From a virus, in IMG/VR virus record IMGVR_UViG_3300024265_000030, positions 116,317-180,316 of that record: DNA of 64,000 nt, one strand, 5' to 3'. A program made the translations under genes and the position numbers. The notes under the pieces are model-generated. The model did not search any database. It was given only the letters and a program-made list of their open reading frames with translations, and was not told the DNA's origin. Every line of letters begins with the position of its first letter. Positions within the stretch are counted from its first letter, which is position 1. Positions 56,463 through 64,000 of the stretch are shown here, piece after piece.

Positions 56463-59400
56463 TGGAAGAAAAGACATTATGTTTTGGCTGTGATCGTTCA
56501 AAAAATAGATATTGTAAGATGGATGCTGTTACTCATTATGATAAACAGGACGGGGTAATGCTTATAGGCTCTTTCCCGGACGAGAGTGCAGCTATTAATA
56601 ATACCCATTTTTACCAAGAATACCGTATGTTATTAGATAATATTTTACTAGAGGAAAAAGCGGGTATAGATCATTATAAGGTAATCTATACTTATGCCTG
56701 TAAGTGTAGGTTAAAAGGATATGATAAAGGTCCGTCTCTTAGTCAGCTTAGGTTGTGTAGACAGCGTACATGGGAAGAAATAAAAAAGTATAAGCCTAAG
56801 TTGGTTATAGCTATGGGTAAAGAAGCAATGGCCCTTTTCAAGAATACTGATCAGGGAATTATGCTTATTAGAGGAACAGGTGAAACTTATAGTGATGATA
56901 TTATAAGTGGTGTTACAGTATGCTATACATCAGGATTAAATATTTTCGATGTAAAAAAATCTAGTGCCGGTAAGTCAGAGGACTGGAAAAGGGACGAAAG
57001 GAATTTAATGTATAGCGATTTTGAGTGGATAGGTAAAGTGTATAAGGAACCTATATACTTACACCCACAACAGGCTTTGAATTTTAAGACAAATTATGTT
57101 GTTTTAAAAAACGATGATACCTTAGAGAAATACAAAGAGGCATTAGATAAGATTGAGAATGATAATCGGGGGATAATATCCTATGACGTAGAGACTAGAT
57201 CGCTAATCGATATAACAATTTTATGTTTATCTATAACATTAATACCAGGGGAGGCGTATGTATTTCCTTTGTTAAAAGAAAGGGTGGTTAACCAAGTTAA
57301 GGTTGACATGTATAATAAAAGCATAAAAATGGATAGCAATGGAAAAAAGCCATTAATAGATGATAAGGGTAAGGTACTAACTACTTTGAAAAAGAAGAAC
57401 GGAGGTATAAGTGTACGTGGGTATACCTATGCCGCATTACCGGATTATTTCGGAGAAGAGTACATAATTGAAAATAAGAAGGTAAGGAAATATGTATGTG
57501 ATAGGTTAAAGAAAATACTAACCAACCCTAATATAAAGAAAGTAACTCAGAATGGAATTTTTGACATTCATGCTGTAAGGCATACTTTCGGTATAGATGT
57601 TCAGGGGTGGTCTGACGATACAATGCTAATGTACAGTATGATCGATGAAGAAAGTATTAGGGGTTTAAAAGCTATGGCAGATATGTATATTCCGAGATTA
57701 AGAGGCTATGACCACACCCTATCAAGTTATATTAAAAAGAATAAGATAAAGGACCGTATAGAGTTACCTTATACCACTATGCAAGGTCCCTACAACGCTA
57801 TGGATACTGACGCAACGCTTTCTTTATACTGGCAGTTTAAGAGTATTATAATCGATAGAGACCCTAAAGATTGGGATTTTTATAAAAGATATGCTATGCG
57901 GTTACAGTTAATTATGTACGGTGTTGAAAAGAGAGGTGTTTATCTAGATTATAAATTTATTAAAAGTAAAAAAGAAGAACTTACACAGAAGATGAAAGAT
58001 ATGGCTATACCTATAATTGACTTTGTTTCTGGATCAGGCATTAAACGTTTTAAAGGCTTGACATATGATAACATTGATTTGGTAACAGGTAGGATGGATA
58101 AGCGTACAAAAGAATGCCCGGCTGGTTTTAAGGTAGAAGGTAACACAGATGTGAGTGATGTTTTAATAGCTGTAGGTGTTTGCTTAAAAGATAAAACTCC
58201 GAAAGGTACATATAAGCAGTCTGGAGATGCATTGAAGCAATTTTTAGATCATAAAGTTGCGGGTAAGTTTATTCAGGACGTTATAGGTTATAGAGAAATA
58301 AGTAAAAAGAATGCTTTCCTTATTGATTATGCTAAGAAATTAAAAGGGAAGGATAGACTCTATGCTAGATTTACTGTTCATGGTGCTAAGACTGGACGTT
58401 TTTCGGTCAAGGAGCCGAACCTGCAGCAGATACCCAGGGACGGTGATGTTAAAAATGTAATAGTGGCCCCAAAAGGATATCATTTAGTTCAGGTAGATTT
58501 ATCTCAAGCAGAGTTACGTATACTAGCACACTATGCCGATGAAATTTCAATGAAGCAGGTTTTTAAAGGGTTTACTGCTACATGTAGTGGAGCTAAGGAT
58601 GGTTATGTTTTTATAAAAGATAAAACAGCAGGAGACATGAATTTCTTTTTTGCTATTAAAAACCTTAGGGACGGGGAATATTATTGTTTTGACTCATTTA
58701 AAGATAGGCCTGATCTTATTCATGTCTTAGGGAGGATGTTACTAGAGAAAAGCGGCGATAAAGATTTTAAAATAGCGTCTGATAACGTAGAAAATAAACA
58801 GTGGATACACCCCCTAACCCCAGATGAAGTTAATAAAGTGTTTTTACCCGGTGATAGTCTAGATACCGGTTCAGGCGATATACATATGTTTATAGCATCA
58901 CAAATAAATAATAAGGTTATATGGAAAGTAATTAAAGAGGAAAGATATGATGCTAAGGCAACAAGTTTTGGGATACCTTACGGTACTACAGAAGTAGGAT
59001 TAGCTTATAGACTCAATAAGTCTATAGAAGAAGCGAAAATGTTAATAGCTCTTGTTTTTGGTAAATTTCCAAAAATAAAACAGTATATTGATGATACTAT
59101 AACAGCGGCTCAACTAACAGCTAGGCATAACGGGGGTATAGGTATAGTTAAGACTGAGTTAGGTAGAAAAAGACATCTTTTAGATATAGTAGATAGAAAT
59201 CCTAGGAGAAGAGCGCAGGCTAGAAGACAGGCGGTAAATTTTAGGATACAAGGTACCTGCCACGACTTAATGGTAAATCACACAATAAGGGTAGATGAGG
59301 AGCTAAAGAAACGTAAATCTGGCGCTTACATTGTTAATCAGGTACATGATAGTTTACTATTTTATTGTCCTAAAAAAGAAACAAAGGGTTTTATATCGTG

Positions 59401-59506
59401 GATAAAACCAATTATGGAGATACAGTATTTAAACTCAGATGTTGATTTTCCTGTTGATATAGAGGTGTATGAGAGGTGTTGGGGCGGAAAAAAAGTAAAT
59501 ATATAA
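56462..59506 (+). CDS. UDG-like/3'-5' exonuclease/family A DNA polymerase fusion
   Basis: TGATG overlap. Residues 1-180 resemble a 4Fe-4S uracil-DNA glycosylase of type 4/5 (cysteines CFGC, then MLIGSFPDESA, YACKCR, VIAMGKEAM). Residues about 240-455 are a 3'-5' exonuclease: SYDVET, QNGIFDIHAV and YNAMDTDAT. Residues about 480-1014 are the polymerase: LVQVDLSQAELRIL (motif A), ERYDAKATSFGIPYG (O helix with Phe) and VNQVHDSLLF (motif C). A 102-residue insertion splits the stretch between motif A and the O helix. There is no 5'-3' exonuclease. It is the replicative polymerase. Confidence 0.88.
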   Translation: MEEKTLCFGCDRSKNRYCKMDAVTHYDKQDGVMLIGSFPDESAAINNTHFYQEYRMLLDNILLEEKAGIDHYKVIYTYACKCRLKGYDKGPSLSQLRLCRQRTWEEIKKYKPKLVIAMGKEAMALFKNTDQGIMLIRGTGETYSDDIISGVTVCYTSGLNIFDVKKSSAGKSEDWKRDERNLMYSDFEWIGKVYKEPIYLHPQQALNFKTNYVVLKNDDTLEKYKEALDKIENDNRGIISYDVETRSLIDITILCLSITLIPGEAYVFPLLKERVVNQVKVDMYNKSIKMDSNGKKPLIDDKGKVLTTLKKKNGGISVRGYTYAALPDYFGEEYIIENKKVRKYVCDRLKKILTNPNIKKVTQNGIFDIHAVRHTFGIDVQGWSDDTMLMYSMIDEESIRGLKAMADMYIPRLRGYDHTLSSYIKKNKIKDRIELPYTTMQGPYNAMDTDATLSLYWQFKSIIIDRDPKDWDFYKRYAMRLQLIMYGVEKRGVYLDYKFIKSKKEELTQKMKDMAIPIIDFVSGSGIKRFKGLTYDNIDLVTGRMDKRTKECPAGFKVEGNTDVSDVLIAVGVCLKDKTPKGTYKQSGDALKQFLDHKVAGKFIQDVIGYREISKKNAFLIDYAKKLKGKDRLYARFTVHGAKTGRFSVKEPNLQQIPRDGDVKNVIVAPKGYHLVQVDLSQAELRILAHYADEISMKQVFKGFTATCSGAKDGYVFIKDKTAGDMNFFFAIKNLRDGEYYCFDSFKDRPDLIHVLGRMLLEKSGDKDFKIASDNVENKQWIHPLTPDEVNKVFLPGDSLDTGSGDIHMFIASQINNKVIWKVIKEERYDAKATSFGIPYGTTEVGLAYRLNKSIEEAKMLIALVFGKFPKIKQYIDDTITAAQLTARHNGGIGIVKTELGRKRHLLDIVDRNPRRRAQARRQAVNFRIQGTCHDLMVNHTIRVDEELKKRKSGAYIVNQVHDSLLFYCPKKETKGFISWIKPIMEIQYLNSDVDFPVDIEVYERCWGGKKVNI

Positions 59507-59553
59507 AAAAGTACTTAACTTTTTTTACAAAATGAGGATATATAGTAATAGAG
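59505..59553 (+). repeat. 49-bp regulatory repeat, copy B
   Basis: Copy of the element at 47984-48032 with one difference. Its first two bases overlap the stop of the polymerase gene; the next start is ATG at 59563. Conserved over 11.5 kb while neighbouring sequence differs, and placed just upstream of a gene each time. Likely promoter or operator. Confidence 0.75.
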
Positions 59554-59562
59554 GTGGCAAAG

Positions 59563-59904
59563 ATGAAAACAGAAGATTACTTTAAACCCATGTGTTTTTT
59601 AGAGAAACAGAATAGGGTGGCTTTAACTCTAATCTCAACAAATAATTACACTAAGCAGGCACAAGATATTTTAAACAGAAAAGGCGTGGTTAAAATATTG
59701 GATCTATATAATAAAAACATTAGAGATCAGATGCGGGTTGCTTTTTTAAAATACTATAGAAAAATAGACTATATTAGTAAATATAAAATACTTGATAAAG
59801 ATACAATGCTTGTAGAAGTAGCAACAACTTCTAAGGATAATAAAAAACAAACGCATCAGTATTATATAAGAGCTGTTAAAGTGTCAAAGGATTTTAAAAT
59901 TTAA
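59563..59904 (+). CDS. Small hypothetical protein (113 aa)
   Basis: ATG chosen because AGAGGTGG lies eight bases upstream; a GTG at 59554 is in frame but inside that site. The sequence is basic (KYYRKIDYISKYKILDKD) with no membrane span, Cys at only one position. Not recognised. First gene after the second copy of the 49-bp repeat. Confidence 0.6.
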   Translation: MKTEDYFKPMCFLEKQNRVALTLISTNNYTKQAQDILNRKGVVKILDLYNKNIRDQMRVAFLKYYRKIDYISKYKILDKDTMLVEVATTSKDNKKQTHQYYIRAVKVSKDFKI

Positions 59905-59934
59905 AGATACTAATTTTATAAAAAAGGAGGAATA

Positions 59935-60525
59935 ATGGAAGAAAAAACAGTGAAAGAGATAATTGCAGAGGTTGATGAGTCTATAGAAGGTTATATTAAG
60001 TACCTCAAGGAAAAGCATGAAGAGTTTGAAACAAAGTTTAATGTGTTAAAGGAGATCAAAAGTCAAGTAGGAACTAATCAGATTAAGACAATTAATCCTG
60101 ATCGCCTTATTTTAGTCTGTGCTGATTATCCTAACATAGCGGACTGGTTTTTAACTGAGTACGGTATAGTTACAAAAAGATTAACAGAGATGGAAGAAGT
60201 TTATGTTAAATGGTATGGCCCCAGAGCTAACTACGCTGAAACAGAAATGCAGAAAAATAAAGAGCATATAACACAGGCTACCATAAAAACTAAAGTTTCA
60301 ATACTGTATGCTACTGAGTACAAAGATTGGCAGAATGAGTTATTAAAAATGAAGGTTGATAAAGAAATGTTAAAAGAGAGACTTAAAATAATTCATGATG
60401 CGCGATACTCTTTAAATACGCTGTCCATCCTGCGTCCTATATGGGATGTGGCTACCAGAGGTGATGCTCCCGTTGACGCTAATATGATAGACGCAGCAGA
60501 CAATGAAATGAAAAACAATAAATAA
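59935..60525 (+). CDS. Helical hypothetical protein (196 aa)
   Basis: ATG behind AAGGAGG. Charged, mostly helical, with a probable coiled coil in residues 1-50 (EVDESIEGYIKYLKEKHEEF). DPKxx-like motifs absent. Not recognised. It stands before the putative ssDNA-binding gene, so a recombination or replication accessory role is possible. Confidence 0.65.
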   Translation: MEEKTVKEIIAEVDESIEGYIKYLKEKHEEFETKFNVLKEIKSQVGTNQIKTINPDRLILVCADYPNIADWFLTEYGIVTKRLTEMEEVYVKWYGPRANYAETEMQKNKEHITQATIKTKVSILYATEYKDWQNELLKMKVDKEMLKERLKIIHDARYSLNTLSILRPIWDVATRGDAPVDANMIDAADNEMKNNK

Positions 60526-60544
60526 AATAATTAGGAGGATTTTA

Positions 60545-62128
60545 ATGAAAACAGTAAATGGTTTTACTTATGAACAACTAAAACTTGCAGGATGGACTGA
60601 CGAAGTAATAAAAGGACATCCTGTGTACAAAGCTTTTTTTGAACCTGAATCAGCTCCACAGGCATCTGATGCGACACCTCAGGTTGTAAAAGGGGATGAC
60701 AGATCCACTTTGAGTAAAGGAATGCATTCGTCGGATGATATGCAGGGAGATGCCTCTAATGTTCAATTTGGCGGTCCAAAGTTTGAATCTTGTGTAGTAG
60801 AGGCTAATAACCAGAAAACAATGAGATTTAAAGGTCCTTACACCAGATCAAGAAAACATTGGATAGTGTGTGATGATGGAACAACTAGGCCTTTTAATTG
60901 TGGTTACGTTGAAGATGGAGGAAGATGTATAGTAGAGGATGTTACGGATCCTCTGATTGGCGAAGATTCTTATGAGTTAAAGGCTGATCCTAATGTTCAT
61001 GTATTACCCGGACAGAGACCGGCAAAGAAAAGACATTACAAATGGAAAGAATATAACCCTACCCTTTTAGCAGAATTACTAGGAGAGGGCGCAGCTAATG
61101 CAAATTCATGGTATTCCAGGGAAATGTTTCTTTTTAATACAATTGATAGGGATTCTGTATGGTGTCAAAAAAATAAACATACAAAAATACTTTGTAAATC
61201 AGATAAAACAATAGGGATAGGCTCAACTCTTTTTATTGAGATAAATAACCAAGCCAACGTGCATGGTAAGTATTTTACTTTTGATTATGTTATTGGTAAA
61301 CAGGGTAGCGGTAGAAATACTAAGTATTCTGCTACAGTTGCTCCGGGAGAGAATGCCAAGAATGCTTTAACACCAGAGGAAGCGGCATATGAAACATACG
61401 ATTTATCTTCTTTTATAATACCTGCTGCTGAAAAATATATACTAGAGAATCTGGCGCAAAAGTTTAAACTGGTAATAGACTTTTGTAGAAAGATGAAGAT
61501 TATTACCCAAAAACAAATAGAGGTAGAGAAAAGATTATACGCAGAAGGTTATCTTACAGATGACGGTTTAACAACGGCTAATTATACCCCACCGAGCCCT
61601 GCTCCCACGGATACACCTGTATCACCTGCACCTGCACCTGCACCTGCAGCAGAAGTAGTAACAGAGACACCGCCTCAGCTTGTTAATACAGCTTCAGATG
61701 CTTCGCCTGTACTACCATATGCCCCGCCTGTACCACCAGAGGCTCCACCTGCACCACCAGCTGCTCCAGTTGCTTCATCTGCTCCAGTTGCTTCATCTGC
61801 TCCGCCTGCACCACCAGCTGCTCCGCCTGCACCACCAGATGCTCCGCCTGCACCATCAGAGACTCCACCTGTTGCTCCAGTTGCTTCAGCTGCTCCGCCT
61901 GTGCCTCCAGATGCTCCATCTGCACCACCTGTACTGCCAGCCCCAGAAAAAACTGCTGCTGCACCGCCACCTCCTTCTGCTCATGTATCATCGGCTTTAC
62001 CAGTAGCAGAAGAGCTTCCTATAGATGTATCTGAACCGCCGGGAGTTCAATGTCCTTCATGTAGAACAGTTAGTGGATTAAATGAGACGGCGTGTAAGAA
62101 CTGTGGAGGAAAACTAACACCATTTTAA
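60545..62128 (+). CDS. Putative ssDNA-binding-like protein with zinc ribbon
   Basis: ATG behind AGGAGG. Residues about 80-320 are a compact, aromatic-rich domain (MRFKGPYTRSRKHWIVCDDG; FIEINNQANVHGKYFTFDY) that could bind ssDNA. Residues 348-498 are Pro/Ala-rich and low in complexity. The last residues carry a CxxC-x10-CxxC zinc ribbon: C503, C506, C517, C520. Next gene is RecA-like, and phage recombinases are often next to their SSB. The function is inferred; a scaffold role for a zinc-ribbon tail is equally possible. Confidence 0.4.
   Translation: MKTVNGFTYEQLKLAGWTDEVIKGHPVYKAFFEPESAPQASDATPQVVKGDDRSTLSKGMHSSDDMQGDASNVQFGGPKFESCVVEANNQKTMRFKGPYTRSRKHWIVCDDGTTRPFNCGYVEDGGRCIVEDVTDPLIGEDSYELKADPNVHVLPGQRPAKKRHYKWKEYNPTLLAELLGEGAANANSWYSREMFLFNTIDRDSVWCQKNKHTKILCKSDKTIGIGSTLFIEINNQANVHGKYFTFDYVIGKQGSGRNTKYSATVAPGENAKNALTPEEAAYETYDLSSFIIPAAEKYILENLAQKFKLVIDFCRKMKIITQKQIEVEKRLYAEGYLTDDGLTTANYTPPSPAPTDTPVSPAPAPAPAAEVVTETPPQLVNTASDASPVLPYAPPVPPEAPPAPPAAPVASSAPVASSAPPAPPAAPPAPPDAPPAPSETPPVAPVASAAPPVPPDAPSAPPVLPAPEKTAAAPPPPSAHVSSALPVAEELPIDVSEPPGVQCPSCRTVSGLNETACKNCGGKLTPF
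61588..62040 (+). repeat. Pro/Ala-rich linker with 21-bp tandem repeats
   Basis: Encodes a Pro/Ala-rich linker. Three adjacent 21-bp units begin at 61799, 61820 and 61841 (GCTCCGCCTGCACCACCAG core); the 18-bp unit GTTGCTTCATCTGCTCCA also repeats just before. Local GC is far above the window average. Variation in unit number between relatives is likely. Confidence 0.75.
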
Positions 62129-62144
62129 TAAAGGGTAAAAAAAA

Positions 62145-63569
62145 ATGAGTAAGAAAGATAATTCAATTCCTTCCCTAATAGATTTTATGACAAAATCTAT
62201 AGGGAAGAGCGAATATATATTTAAACTAAGCGAGATAAAGGAGCGGGATTATGTAGGCTGTCTCGTTCCTTCTCCCCAGTTTGAGCATGTTCTTGAAAGT
62301 AGTAAGGGCTTAATTCCTTATGGGAGTATAGTGGAATTTATAGGATGGGAGTCTGTAGGGAAGACAACATGGGCATGGCAGATTTTAGCATCTGAGCTAT
62401 TATATGATCTTAGGTCTATAGGACATTATAACGATGTTGAAAGGTCTGGTCAGGGATATCAGATGGCTGAAGTTTTTAATGTAGATAACAATAGGTGTTG
62501 GATAAGTCAGCCTAATAGTGCAAAAGAAGCACTAAACAGCACTACAGCTTTTTTATTAAAGATGAAAAGTTTTAGGGAACAGCCGGGAGTTATAAATTTA
62601 CCTGAAAAAGATAAACCGCATTGTGTTTGTATACTGGATTCAGTTGCAGCTTTAAACCCAACAGTTTTAATAGCAGGGGATGAAAAGGAAGAGAAGAAAT
62701 CAAAACAGAAAGCTCTTTTAGCTAGTATGATGAGTGAGTACTGTAAAGGGATTACATCATTAGTAGTTAATGCAGGAGCTATACTAATCTTTATAAACCA
62801 GTGGAGACATGCTTTTGATTTTAAAAGATCGTGGAATGAGCCTTGTGGAGGTACAGCTCTGCGTTTTACTTATGACCTTAGATTTAGCATCATAAAATTA
62901 TCTGTTGAAAAAGTAGGGGATGAAGAAGTTGGTTTAAAATGCCTTATAAAAAATATTAAACATAAATTTGGAACATCTAACAGAAAAGCAGAAGTTGTAT
63001 TTGGGTGGGGTAACGGTCCTTATGATTTAGGTATGGATTTGTTTTATGATTTACATATTATATCAGAAAAAAAAGGATTTAGATTTCAGCCTAAAGGTAA
63101 TACGTGGTCAACTATATTTATAAATGAAAAGGGTAGTGTAGCCTGTACCTCAGATTTAGAACCTGAGTTATTAAAGACACTAGCTGATACAAAAAATAAA
63201 ATAAAAAGAAATGATACGCTGAAAGAGTTAAAGTTAACGGATATCAGATTTCAAGGCATAAGCGGATTGAAAAAAAAGTTACTTAAGGATAAAAAGTTAC
63301 TTGATGAGTTAATAGATGCATGTGAGCTTAAAAGGTATAAAGCTTTATTTCATGACAGGTATAAGGCAATGAAAAAAAGACAAGAGGAGCTTAGTATAAT
63401 AGAAGAAGAAGATATTACACATGAAGTTGATATTGAAAAAGATGAGAGTGGTGGTAAGATTAAGCAGATAGATGATGGAGGGTATACCTCTCCATTAGAT
63501 GAAGCGCATAAACGTATGACGGAAGATGTGGCGGCTTTAAAAGGGAAAGAAAATGGAACTCAAGTTTAA
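62145..63569 (+). CDS. uvsX: RecA/UvsX-like recombinase
   Basis: ATG behind AAAGGG. EFIGWESVGKTTWAWQIL is Walker A near residue 68, CVCILDSVAAL is Walker B near residue 170, ILIFINQWR is the L1-preceding strand and NEPCGGTALRF the L2-type segment. The C-terminal third is charged and helical, ending in an acidic tail. It catalyses strand exchange on ssDNA, as UvsX does. At 474 aa it is longer than bacterial RecA. Assignment is by core motifs. Confidence 0.8.
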   Translation: MSKKDNSIPSLIDFMTKSIGKSEYIFKLSEIKERDYVGCLVPSPQFEHVLESSKGLIPYGSIVEFIGWESVGKTTWAWQILASELLYDLRSIGHYNDVERSGQGYQMAEVFNVDNNRCWISQPNSAKEALNSTTAFLLKMKSFREQPGVINLPEKDKPHCVCILDSVAALNPTVLIAGDEKEEKKSKQKALLASMMSEYCKGITSLVVNAGAILIFINQWRHAFDFKRSWNEPCGGTALRFTYDLRFSIIKLSVEKVGDEEVGLKCLIKNIKHKFGTSNRKAEVVFGWGNGPYDLGMDLFYDLHIISEKKGFRFQPKGNTWSTIFINEKGSVACTSDLEPELLKTLADTKNKIKRNDTLKELKLTDIRFQGISGLKKKLLKDKKLLDELIDACELKRYKALFHDRYKAMKKRQEELSIIEEEDITHEVDIEKDESGGKIKQIDDGGYTSPLDEAHKRMTEDVAALKGKENGTQV

Positions 63570-63825
63570 AAGTTTACCTATTACTGAAAAGCAGAAAGAG
63601 TTATTTACAAAGATTTATCAGCTTTTTTTTAAGTATTGTAGTAAGAAATATGGCAGAGATACTAAGCACATGAGTTATATAAGTGCTTTTTTAAAGATAA
63701 TAGAGCTAGACGTACTGCTGCTTCTATCTGCAGAAAAAGATCCTGATTATTTTATTGAATTAATGCAGCAGTTTGCAGCAAATATAGAAGATAAACTAAT
63801 AAAATTAGAAAAGGGGTCCGCATGA
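63553..63825 (+). CDS. Small helical protein after recombinase (90 aa)
   Basis: Starts inside the recombinase gene and its stop overlaps the next ATG. Helical throughout (LFTKIYQLFFKYCSKKYG), no metal motif. Not recognised. Translational coupling on both sides suggests a partner of the recombinase, but nothing in the sequence shows it. Confidence 0.65.
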   Translation: MELKFKSLPITEKQKELFTKIYQLFFKYCSKKYGRDTKHMSYISAFLKIIELDVLLLLSAEKDPDYFIELMQQFAANIEDKLIKLEKGSA

Positions 63826-64000
63826 AAGAAATAATTGTAGCTTTAGACTTAGACACACCTGTAGAGGCTATGGAATTAGTAAAGAAATTTCGTGAAGCAA
63901 AAGAGGATGTTTGGTTTAAGGTAGGTAGTGTATTGTTTACACATAAACATGGTCGACAGCTTATTAGTAGAATTAAAGGGGGTGGTTTTAAATTGATGCT
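63822..64000 (+). CDS. Orotidine-5'-phosphate decarboxylase-like (3'-truncated)
   Basis: ATGA-coupled. The first 59 residues read IVALDLDTPVEAMELVKKF, then VWFKVGSVLFTHKHG, then GGGFKLML at the edge. These match the OMP decarboxylase N-terminus (VALD loop with Asp and FKVG-x-LF with Lys). The gene is cut by the window end, so the catalytic DxKxxD region is not visible. OMPDC makes UMP in pyrimidine synthesis. A phage copy is unusual. A hexulose-phosphate synthase of the same fold is the alternative. Confidence 0.7.
   Translation, partial: MKEIIVALDLDTPVEAMELVKKFREAKEDVWFKVGSVLFTHKHGRQLISRIKGGGFKLM

Noticed and set aside
58578-58884. Second intein inside the polymerase.
   Set aside because: The 102-residue insertion lacks a starting Cys or Ser at the junction and a terminal Asn followed by Cys/Ser/Thr.
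61680-62006. Alternative-frame and antisense open frames over the Pro/Ala-rich linker.
   Set aside because: They are produced by the CCx/GCx repeats; products are Leu/His or Gln/Val-rich without start signals.

Overview
The window is a stretch of a large, AT-rich tailed-phage genome (Caudoviricetes) or a prophage with the same layout. Every supported gene lies on the plus strand. Genes are packed with ATGA, TAATG or TAGTG overlaps, and several use GTG or TTG starts behind clear AGGAGG-type ribosome binding sites. No tRNA, rRNA, CRISPR array, integrase or insertion sequence was seen. The host cannot be named. The Shine-Dalgarno sites and one consensus sigma-70 promoter argue against a Bacteroidota-type host, and a radical SAM enzyme suggests a low-oxygen setting (inference). 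The largest gap without a gene is 47914-48059, described below.

Region 1 (1-33138) is the tail module. It starts inside a tape-measure gene, followed by a tail protein, a very large hub-like protein (2183 aa) and a beta-helix fibre. Next is the most remarkable locus: a protein with a discoidin-like N-terminus and a C-terminal array of 54 cysteines, almost all in C-x3-C spacing, directly coupled to a radical SAM/SPASM enzyme. Small tail proteins and a fibre with a chitin-binding-like module follow. Then come five adjacent genes holding about 14 LamG/concanavalin-like domains, interleaved with a 24-aa membrane peptide and a 55-aa zinc ribbon.

Region 2 (33154-34622) holds a degenerate nuclease-fold protein and the lysis genes, a holin candidate and an N-acetylmuramidase.

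Region 3 (34613-47913) is an 18-gene glycan island. It encodes nine glycosyltransferase-like proteins, five methyltransferase-like proteins (one fused to a kinase-like domain), a sulfotransferase-like P-loop protein, GDP-mannose dehydratase, GDP-fucose synthase and an APS-kinase/nucleotidyltransferase fusion. Together these could make, sulfate or methylate and attach a fucosylated glycan to the virion or the host surface.

Region 4 (47910-64000) is replication and recombination, entered through a perfect sigma-70 promoter. It encodes an intein-containing SF2 helicase, a RuvC-like resolvase, DnaC-like loader, DnaB-like helicase, DnaG-like primase, a micrococcal-type nuclease, a UDG-like/exonuclease/family A polymerase fusion, a possible ssDNA-binding protein and a RecA/UvsX recombinase. 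The start of an orotidine-5'-phosphate decarboxylase-like gene lies at the right edge. A 49-bp repeat with one mismatch lies before two of the transcription blocks of this region.
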